In this document: positions 58,119 to 64,000 of the stretch, in pieces
Numbering within the stretch: the first letter of the stretch is position 1
How the letters are laid out: each line of letters starts with the position of its first letter
DNA from: Trujillonella endophytica
Lineage (GTDB): Bacteria > Actinomycetota > Actinomycetes > Mycobacteriales > Geodermatophilaceae
NCBI RefSeq assembly: GCF_900110555.1
Contig: NZ_FOEE01000014.1
Coordinates: forward strand, 83,055-147,054
Length of the DNA stretch: 64,000 nt
Direction: 5' to 3'
Made by a program: the position numbers and the translations under genes
Notes under the pieces: model-generated
Databases searched by the model: none
What the model was told of the DNA's origin: nothing
The model's input: only the letters and a program-made list of their open reading frames with translations

Positions 58119-59522
58119 GTGAGCGTCGACGAAGCAAGCGCAGCAGCGCCGAAGGACCGCGCGCCTGCGGTGATCGAGCTCGACCGGCACGGCGACGAGT
58201 ACCGGACGGACTTCGTCCGCTGGTCCGACGACCTGCACGCGCGCGCCCCGATCGCGTTCAACGACACCCACGGCGGCTACTGGTTCGTCTCGGGCAACCA
58301 GGAGCTGTTCGACACCGCCCGGCGCGCCGACGTGCTGTCCAACGACAGCGACCCGCACGGTGACCGGAAGGGCTACCAGGGCATCACCATCCCGGGCCTG
58401 GACCCCGAGCAGGCCAAGGCGCAGTCCGGCCCTCCCGGGTCCCTCGGCGGCAACTTCCTGATGCTCGACCCGCCCGTGCAGCGGCACTACCGCAACGCGC
58501 TCAACGCGTACCTGTCGCCGGCGGCGGTGGCGCGGTGGCAGCCGGTGCTCGACGAGATCACCCGCGCCGCGCTCGACGAGGTGATCGAGACCGGCCGGAT
58601 CGACTTCGTCGACGACCTGGCCAACATCGTCCCCGCCGTGCTGACCATGGCGATGCTGGGCTTCCCGATCGACGACTACGAGACCTACGTCGAGCCCATC
58701 CACGCGCAGGTCTACACCAAGCCGGGCACGCCGGAGATGGACCGCGTGGTCGAGGGGCTGATCGAGATGGCCGGCCGGACGTTCGGCTACATCGCCGACA
58801 TCCGCGCCAACCCCCGGCCCGGCCTGGTCGACGCCCTGATCAAGGCCGACATCACCGGGCGCAAGCCCGAGGACTTCGACGTGTTCGGCGCCGTGTCCCT
58901 GCTGATCGGCGGCGGCTTCGACACGACGACGGCGCTGACGGCGCACTCGCTGGAGTGGCTGTCCGAGCACCCCGACCAGCGGGAGCGACTGATCCGCGAC
59001 TGGGAGGAGCTGCGCGACAGCGCGACCGAGGAGTTCCTCCGCTTCTACACCCCGGCGCCCGGCGACGGCCGCACGATCGCGATGGACGCCGAGATCCACG
59101 GCGTGCAGTTCAAGGAGGGCGAGCGCCTCTGGCTGTCCTGGGCGATGGCCAACCGCGACGCGACCGTCTTCGAGGACCCGCACGAGATCAAGCTCGACCG
59201 CAAGGGCAACCGGCACGCGTCCTTCGGCCTCGGCGTGCACCGGTGCATCGGCTCCAACGTCGCCCGCGCCACCTTCAAGACCATGCTCAAGGCGGTCCTG
59301 GACCGGATGCCGGACTTCGTCTGCGACCCCGCGGGCGCGGTGCACTACGACACCGTCGGCGTCATCAACGGCCTCAAGCACCTGCCGGCCACCTTCACCC
59401 CGGGCAAGCGCCTCGGCCCGGGCCTGGCGGAGACCATCGCCACGCTGCAGGCGGTCGTCGACGAGCAGCGCCTCGCCGAGCCCGTCACCGCGCGCAAGGA
59501 CACCGCCGGCACCCCCAGCTGA
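58119..59522 (+). CDS. Cytochrome P450 (tandem copy 1)
   Basis: 467 residues from a GTG with GAGGAGGAGC ahead. I-helix GGGFDTTTALTAHSLEWL, K-helix EEFLRFYTPAPGDGR, haem loop FGLGVHRCIGSNVARA. It is nearly identical over most of its length to the next gene; differences cluster at the N-terminus and around the segment after GYQGI and the PGTPEMD helix. The long C-terminal tail (residues about 440-467) is shared in part. No redox partner is adjacent except the PDR reductase 2 kb upstream. Confidence 0.93.
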   Translation: MSVDEASAAAPKDRAPAVIELDRHGDEYRTDFVRWSDDLHARAPIAFNDTHGGYWFVSGNQELFDTARRADVLSNDSDPHGDRKGYQGITIPGLDPEQAKAQSGPPGSLGGNFLMLDPPVQRHYRNALNAYLSPAAVARWQPVLDEITRAALDEVIETGRIDFVDDLANIVPAVLTMAMLGFPIDDYETYVEPIHAQVYTKPGTPEMDRVVEGLIEMAGRTFGYIADIRANPRPGLVDALIKADITGRKPEDFDVFGAVSLLIGGGFDTTTALTAHSLEWLSEHPDQRERLIRDWEELRDSATEEFLRFYTPAPGDGRTIAMDAEIHGVQFKEGERLWLSWAMANRDATVFEDPHEIKLDRKGNRHASFGLGVHRCIGSNVARATFKTMLKAVLDRMPDFVCDPAGAVHYDTVGVINGLKHLPATFTPGKRLGPGLAETIATLQAVVDEQRLAEPVTARKDTAGTPS

Positions 59523-59529
59523 ATCCGTC

Positions 59530-59558
59530 GGGTCGCCGTCCCGCAGCGACGGCGACCC
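59530..59558. terminator. Intercistronic hairpin between the tandem P450 genes
   Basis: GGGTCGCCGTC / GACGGCGACCC, an 11-bp perfect stem with a 7-nt loop, 8 nt after the first P450 stop. It may lower expression of the second copy or protect the first transcript. Confidence 0.5.
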
Positions 59559-59598
59559 ATCCCGCCCCACCGAACCCCCACGATCGGGAGACCTCCGC

Positions 59599-60999
59599 AT
59601 GACCGTCGATGACTCCGTCCGCCCCACGGACGACCGCAGCGCACTCCGGATCGAGCTCGACCGGCACGGCGACCAGTACCGGCTCGAGTTCGAGCGGCTC
59701 GCCGACGAGTTCCACGCGACCAAGCCCATCGCCTGGAACGACACCCACGGCGGCTACTGGTTCGTCTCGGGCAACCAGGAGCTGTTCGACACCGCCCGCC
59801 GCGCGGACGTCCTGTCCAACGACGACGACCCGTACAACGAGCGCAAGGGCTACCGGGGCATCTCCATCCCGTCGCCGGCGATCGAGGTCCGCCAGCGGAT
59901 GGCCGGCGGACCCGGCAGCCTCGGCGGCCAGTTCCTCGGCATGGACCCGCCCGCGCAGCGGCACTACCGCAACGCCCTGAACCCCTACCTGTCGCCGGCG
60001 GCGGTCGCGCGGTGGCAGCCGGTGATCGACGAGATCACCCGCGCGGCGCTGGACGAGGTGATCGAGACCGGTCGGATCGACTTCGTCGACGACCTGGCCA
60101 ACGTCGTCCCCGCGGTGCTGACCATGGCGATGCTGGGCTTCCCGATGAACGACTACGAGACCTACGTCGAGCCGATCCACGCGGCCGTCTACACCAAGCC
60201 GGGCACGCCGGAGATGGAGCGCATCAACGAGCAGCAGATGGTCATGGGGATGCGGTCGTTCGGCTACATCGCCGACATCCGCGCCAACCCCCGGCCCGGC
60301 CTGGTCAACGCCCTGATCAACGCCGACATCACCGGGCGCAAGCCCGAGGACATGGACATCCTCGGCACCGTCGGCCTGCTGCTCGGCGGCGGCTTCGACA
60401 CCACCACGGCGCTGACGGCGCACTCGCTGGAGTGGCTGTCGGAGCACCCCGACCAGCGCGCCCGGCTGATCGCCGAGTGGGAGGAGCTTCGCGACAGCGC
60501 GACCGAGGAGTTCCTCCGCTTCTACACGCCGGCCCCCGGCGACGGGCGGACCGTGGCGATGGACGCCGAGATCCACGGCGTGCAGTTCAAGGAGGGCGAC
60601 CGGCTCTGGCTGTCGTGGGCGATGGCCAACCGCGACGCGACCGTCTTCGAGGACCCGCACGAGATCAAGCTGGACCGCAAGGGCAACCGGCACGCGTCCT
60701 TCGGCCTGGGCGTGCACCGCTGCATCGGCTCCAACGTCGCTCGCGCCACCTTCAAGACCATGCTCAAGGCGGTCCTGGACCGGATGCCGGACTTCGTCTG
60801 CGACCCCGACGGCGCCGTGCACTACGACACGGTCGGCGTCATCAACGGTCTCAAGCACCTGCCGGCCACGTTCACCCCGGGCAAGCGCCTCGGCGCCGGC
60901 ATCGAGGAGACGGTCGACCGCCTGCAGAAGGTCGTCGACGAGCAGCGCCTCGCCGAGCCGGTGACGGTCAAGCGGGAGACCGCCACCATCACCGAGTAG
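59599..60999 (+). CDS. Cytochrome P450 (tandem copy 2)
   Basis: 466 residues with I-helix GGGFDTTTALTAHSLEWL, K-helix EEFLRFYTPAPGDGR and haem loop FGLGVHRCIGSNVARA, all identical to copy 1. It diverges in the substrate-contact region (SPAIEVRQRMAGG against copy 1's DPEQAKAQSG) and in the F/G-helix segment (ERINEQQMVMGMRS), so it is likely a duplicate with altered substrate range. It sits behind the hairpin at 59530. Confidence 0.93.
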   Translation: MTVDDSVRPTDDRSALRIELDRHGDQYRLEFERLADEFHATKPIAWNDTHGGYWFVSGNQELFDTARRADVLSNDDDPYNERKGYRGISIPSPAIEVRQRMAGGPGSLGGQFLGMDPPAQRHYRNALNPYLSPAAVARWQPVIDEITRAALDEVIETGRIDFVDDLANVVPAVLTMAMLGFPMNDYETYVEPIHAAVYTKPGTPEMERINEQQMVMGMRSFGYIADIRANPRPGLVNALINADITGRKPEDMDILGTVGLLLGGGFDTTTALTAHSLEWLSEHPDQRARLIAEWEELRDSATEEFLRFYTPAPGDGRTVAMDAEIHGVQFKEGDRLWLSWAMANRDATVFEDPHEIKLDRKGNRHASFGLGVHRCIGSNVARATFKTMLKAVLDRMPDFVCDPDGAVHYDTVGVINGLKHLPATFTPGKRLGAGIEETVDRLQKVVDEQRLAEPVTVKRETATITE

Positions 61000-61013
61000 G
61001 CACGCAGCACCGA

Positions 61014-61045
61014 CCGGGCCCGCGGGCACTCGCCTGCGGGCCCGG
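61014..61045. terminator. Hairpin terminator after the P450 pair
   Basis: CCGGGCCCGCGGGC with GCCTGCGGGCCCGG: a 14-bp stem with one G-T pair and loop ACTC, 14 nt after the second P450 stop. Confidence 0.75.
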
Positions 61046-61174
61046 CTCGTTCCCGAGGCTCGACGGGGCACCACCCGCGAGGGGCGCCGCGGGCGACGCA
61101 TACGGTGTGGTCAGGTGTCGAGCGGCCTGTGAGCAAACAGAGGCGGCCCGCAGAGCGGCGGAAGGCTGGGAGTC

Positions 61175-61543
61175 GTGCAGTTCGAGGTCCAGCACCTCAC
61201 CGTCGACGGGCGTCCGACGCTGCGGGTCCGGGGTGAGCTCGACATCGCGACCTCCCCGCAGTTCGGCGACGCGGTGGCCGACGCGCTCGCGTCCGGGGCC
61301 CGGTCGCTCGTCGTGGACCTGAGCGAGACCACCTTCCTCGACTCCACCGGCGCCCGGCAGCTCGCCCGCACCGCGCGGCACACCGCGGACGTCGGCGTCG
61401 GGCTGCAGGTCGTCTGCCCGGCCGGCAACCGCCCGGTGCGCCTGGTCATCGACCTGCTCGACCTGCACCTGGCCGTGCCGATCGTGGAGCGGGCCGATCG
61501 CGCCGACGGGGGCTCGGGCTCGGGCTCGGGCTCGGGCTCCTAG
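61175..61543 (+). CDS. STAS-domain anti-sigma factor antagonist
   Basis: 122 residues from a GTG with GGAAGG ahead. STAS fold: RVRGELDIATSPQFGDAV, then VVDLSETTFLDSTGARQLAR, where Ser57 in DSTG is the expected phosphorylation site. The last ten residues alternate Gly and Ser, encoded by a GGCTCG hexamer repeat (61511-61540). It lies 9 nt upstream of the phytochrome-phosphatase gene, whose PP2C domain should dephosphorylate it. Confidence 0.9.
   Translation: MQFEVQHLTVDGRPTLRVRGELDIATSPQFGDAVADALASGARSLVVDLSETTFLDSTGARQLARTARHTADVGVGLQVVCPAGNRPVRLVIDLLDLHLAVPIVERADRADGGSGSGSGSGS
61511..61540 (+). repeat. GGCTCG hexanucleotide microsatellite at the STAS 3' end
   Basis: Five consecutive hexamers (the last GGCTCC) encode the Gly-Ser tail and end at the stop codon. 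Copy-number change would stay in frame and only alter tail length. Confidence 0.85.
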
Positions 61544-61552
61544 GCTTCCGCG

Positions 61553-63745
61553 GTGACCCCGGCCGGGCGCACCCTCGCCGACGCCCTCGCGCGCTGCGCG
61601 GACGAGCCGATCGCCGTCCCCGGCGCGATCCAGCCGCACGGCGCGCTGCTGGCCGTCACCGAGCCCGACCTCGCCGTCGTCGTCGCCTCGGCGAATGCAG
61701 GGGCCCTGTTCGGGGCGGAGCCGGCCGGGCGCACCCTGGCCGACCTGCTGGGCCCGGCCGAGCTGGACCGGCTCCGGACCGGGCTGGCGGGCGACCTCGC
61801 CGAGCTGAACCCCCTCCGGCTGGACCTGCCCGGCGGCGCCGTCGACCTGGTGGCGCACCGCGCCGACGGGCTGCTGATCACCGAGTGGGAACCGCTGGCG
61901 GGGGCGGCCGAGGCGGGGCCTGCCTGGCACCGCCGGCTGCCCGCGGTGCTGCAGCGGCTCTCGGGTGCCGGTGGCCTGGCGGCGCTCACCGGCGTGCTCG
62001 CCCGTGACGTCCGGGACCTCACCGGCTTCGACCGGGTGATGGTGTACCGCTTCGACCGCGACTGGAACGGGGAGGTGGTCGCCGAGGACCGGCGCGCGGA
62101 CCTCGAGCCGTTCCTGGGCCTGTGGTTCCCGGCCGCCGACATCCCCGCCCAGGCCCGGGCGCTGTACGCCACCCAGTGGCTGCGGCTGATCCCCGACGCC
62201 GGCTACGCCCGGGTGCCGCTGGAGCCGGCGATCGTGCCGGGCACCGGGCGGTCGTTGGATCTCTCGGACGCCGGGCTGCGCAGCGTCTCGCCGGTGCACC
62301 TGGAGTACCTGGCCAACATGGGCGTGGTCGCCTCGATGTCGGTGTCGCTGATCGACCGCGGCCGGCTCTGGGGGCTCATCGCCTGCCACCACTACGCCGG
62401 TCCGCGCCGCCCCTCCGCCGCCGACCGGGTGGCCGCCGAGTTCCTCGGCCGCACCGCCTCGCTGCTCCTGCACACCGCGGTCGACGCGGGCGAGACCCAC
62501 GACGTCGTCGGCGTCGCCCAGCGCTCCGCGGACCTCGTCGCCGCCGTCGGGCGCGCGGGCCGCACCCCGCTGCCGGCGCTGACCGACGGCGGGGACGCCG
62601 GGCGGCCCACCGTGCTGGACCTGCTGCCCGCCGGCGGCGCCGCGGTGCGGCTGGACGGGCGGCTGCGGCTGCTGGGCGCGACGCCGCCGGCGGAGCGGGT
62701 CGGTCCGCTGGTGGAGGGGCTGCTGGCCGCGGGGACACCGGTCACCGACGCGCTGCCCCGGGCGCTTCCCGGGGCCGCCGACCTGGCGGGCACCGCCGCC
62801 GGGGTGCTCGCGGTCGGCCTCGGGGCCGGGGACTTCCTCGCCTGGTTCCGGCCGGAGACCCCGCGCGAGGTGACGTGGGGCGGCAATCCGCACGAGAAGG
62901 AGATCGCCCCGGGCGGCCGGCTGTCGCCGCGGCGGTCGTTCGAGGCGTGGACGGAGGTCGTGCGCGGCACCGCCCGGCCCTGGCGGGCGCACGAGGTCGC
63001 CGCCGCGCGGGCGCTGGGGGAGCAGGTCGCCGTCGTCGGGCGGGCGCGCGCCGAGCAGGACAACCGGATGGCCGCCGTCCTGCAGCGGACCCTGCTGCTC
63101 GACGCGCTGCCGAAGGTGCCCGGCGTCGACCTCGCGGCCCGCTACCTGCCCAGCGCGGACGATGTCGTCGGCGGCGACTGGTACGACCTGGTGCCGCTGC
63201 CCAGCGGCCGGGTGTCGCTGGTGCTCGGTGACGTCGCCGGGCACGGGCTGGGCGCGGCGGCGGTCACCGCGCAGGTGCGGCACGCCCTGCGCGCGATGCT
63301 GCTGCGCGACCTCGGGCCCGGGGCCGCGCTGGGGGAGCTGAACCGGCTGCTCACCACCCTGCTGCCGGGGGAGATGGCGACCGCGGTCGTCGCGGAGCTG
63401 GACCCGGCGTCGGGCGCGGTGGCGGTGGCCCGCGCCGGCCACCTGCCGGTGCTCTCCACGGCGACCGGGTTCCTGACGGCCGGGCGGGGCCCGGCGCTCG
63501 GCCTGGTGGACGCCGCCACCTACGCCGAGACGCGCCTGCAGTTGGCCGGGGAGGAGCGGCTGCTGCTGTTCAGCGACGGGCTGGTCGAGCGCCGCGGCGA
63601 GGCGGTGGACGCCGGGCTGGCCGCGCTGCGGTCGGCGGCGGAGCGGGGCGGGCGGGACGTGTCGGCCCTGCTCGACGTCGTCCTCGCCGCCCTCGACCCG
63701 CCGGGTACGGACGACGTCACGCTGCTGGGCCTCGGCCGCCTGTGA
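61553..63745 (+). CDS. Bacteriophytochrome with SpoIIE-type PP2C phosphatase output
   Basis: 730 residues from a GTG. PAS: RCADEPIAVPGAIQPHGALL, where Cys15 matches the biliverdin-binding Cys of bacteriophytochromes. GAF: FDRVMVYRF, PAADIPAQARALY, SPVHLEYLANMGV and CHH. PHY: VTWGGNPHEKEI with tongue motif PRRSF near residue 460. From about 505, a PP2C/SpoIIE domain: GGDWYDLVPLP, GDVAGHGLGAAAV, LFSDGLVER, TDDVTLLGLG with the metal Asps. It should sense red/far-red light and dephosphorylate the STAS protein encoded just upstream. It has no histidine-kinase module. Confidence 0.93.
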   Translation: MTPAGRTLADALARCADEPIAVPGAIQPHGALLAVTEPDLAVVVASANAGALFGAEPAGRTLADLLGPAELDRLRTGLAGDLAELNPLRLDLPGGAVDLVAHRADGLLITEWEPLAGAAEAGPAWHRRLPAVLQRLSGAGGLAALTGVLARDVRDLTGFDRVMVYRFDRDWNGEVVAEDRRADLEPFLGLWFPAADIPAQARALYATQWLRLIPDAGYARVPLEPAIVPGTGRSLDLSDAGLRSVSPVHLEYLANMGVVASMSVSLIDRGRLWGLIACHHYAGPRRPSAADRVAAEFLGRTASLLLHTAVDAGETHDVVGVAQRSADLVAAVGRAGRTPLPALTDGGDAGRPTVLDLLPAGGAAVRLDGRLRLLGATPPAERVGPLVEGLLAAGTPVTDALPRALPGAADLAGTAAGVLAVGLGAGDFLAWFRPETPREVTWGGNPHEKEIAPGGRLSPRRSFEAWTEVVRGTARPWRAHEVAAARALGEQVAVVGRARAEQDNRMAAVLQRTLLLDALPKVPGVDLAARYLPSADDVVGGDWYDLVPLPSGRVSLVLGDVAGHGLGAAAVTAQVRHALRAMLLRDLGPGAALGELNRLLTTLLPGEMATAVVAELDPASGAVAVARAGHLPVLSTATGFLTAGRGPALGLVDAATYAETRLQLAGEERLLLFSDGLVERRGEAVDAGLAALRSAAERGGRDVSALLDVVLAALDPPGTDDVTLLGLGRL

Positions 63746-63758
63746 CGGAGTGCCGGAG

Positions 63759-63773
63759 CGCAGGTTTCCTGCG
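63759..63773. terminator. Short hairpin after the phytochrome gene
   Basis: CGCAGG-TTT-CCTGCG, a 6-bp stem with a 3-nt loop, ending exactly where the insertion-sequence end begins. Confidence 0.35.
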
Positions 63774-64000
63774 TGTTGAGTCCGAGGACATCTGTCAGTC
63801 CTGAAGTCTCATGACATGTGTCGCTTGATCATCACAACGCCGATGAGGTGGTGTGGGGAAGCGAGCGCCAGTCATGAAGCTGCTGGATGCGACGTTGCAG
63901 GTCGGCGTGCCGATCGAGAACGTCGCGGAGTGGTGCCGGGTCAACGGGGTCGAGCCGCGGACGTTCTACCGGCATCGGGCGCGGGTGGCCGCCGAGGGCG
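63774..64000 (+). mobile_element. Left end of an insertion sequence (cut by window edge)
   Basis: Starts with TGTTGAGTCCGAGGACAT. Two related 18-mers, 63779-63796 and 63805-63822, match at 14 of 18 positions and look like subterminal transposase-binding sites. A transposase reading frame follows. The right end and target duplication are outside the window, so the boundary at 63774 is provisional. Confidence 0.6.
63874..64000 (+). CDS. Transposase N-terminus (partial)
   Basis: 42 codons are visible from ATG 63874 (an in-frame GTG at 63853 is an alternative) and the frame is open at the edge. The sequence LQVGVPIENVAEWCRVNGV followed by EPRTFYRHRARVAAEG is a helix-turn-helix of the kind found at the N-terminus of DDE transposases with an rve integrase core (IS481/IS3-like). 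The catalytic core is not in the window, so the family is not settled. Confidence 0.65.
   Translation, partial: MKLLDATLQVGVPIENVAEWCRVNGVEPRTFYRHRARVAAEG

Overview
The window is chromosomal DNA of a very GC-rich actinobacterium. GC is well above 70% by eye, GTG starts are common, and 4-nt ATGA/GTGA overlaps link many genes. An F420-type luciferase-like oxidoreductase, a mycofactocin-type SDR and a phytochrome/SpoIIE regulator fit a soil actinobacterium. Geodermatophilaceae or Pseudonocardiales is my guess; the sequence alone does not fix it. No rRNA, tRNA or CRISPR array was seen.

Roughly 1-52 kb is a dense catabolic region for CoA-bound, probably alicyclic or isoprenoid/steroid-like acids. 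The substrate cannot be read from the sequence. The parts are: a GntR gene cut by the left edge, then a minus-strand operon P450 / DUF35 / thiolase-like / phosphotransferase-like (0.6-4.7 kb); a FadR-type GntR, acyl-CoA dehydrogenase and crotonase genes (5.3-8.3 kb) divergent from MaoC-like / acyl-CoA dehydrogenase / crotonase / LLM-SnoaL fusion / GMC genes (8.3-14.6 kb); a compact operon thiolase-like / DUF35 / amidohydrolase / double CoA-transferase (14.8-20.4 kb); PadR, acyl-CoA ligase and TetR (20.5-23.5 kb); a complete Dpp/Opp-type ABC importer with its lipoprotein binding protein (23.7-29.4 kb); TetR and an acyl-CoA dehydrogenase pair (29.4-32.5 kb); thiolase-like / DUF35 / fused two-domain acyl-CoA dehydrogenase / SnoaL / P450 / MFS (32.6-39.9 kb); SnoaL, aldehyde dehydrogenase, SDR, alcohol dehydrogenase, TetR and a second SDR-SnoaL pair (39.9-46.5 kb); and a second amidohydrolase / double CoA-transferase / DUF35 / thiolase-like operon (46.7-52.0 kb).

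The working model is import, CoA activation by the AMP ligase or CoA-transferases, oxidation by P450s and dehydrogenases, beta-oxidation by three alpha/beta acyl-CoA dehydrogenase sets, and side-chain cleavage by four Ltp2-like/DUF35 pairs resembling the steroid retro-aldolase. Both crotonases have His in place of both catalytic Glu residues, which points to unusual chemistry.

From about 52.7 kb the content changes. There is an RsbW-like kinase, an ammonium-type transporter, and a cupin / DmmA-like / PDR reductase / DUF3445 operon that looks like a dimethylamine (secondary amine) N-demethylase system. Next come two tandem, very similar P450s, and then a STAS protein and a bacteriophytochrome with a SpoIIE phosphatase output: a candidate light-to-stress partner switch. 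An insertion-sequence end begins 28 nt after the phytochrome gene and runs out of the window.

AT-rich islands in front of operons carry recurring candidate operators. One degenerate 15-bp site occurs beside the FadR-type regulator and at two other promoter regions. Another similar sequence precedes both the ABC operon and its binding-protein gene.
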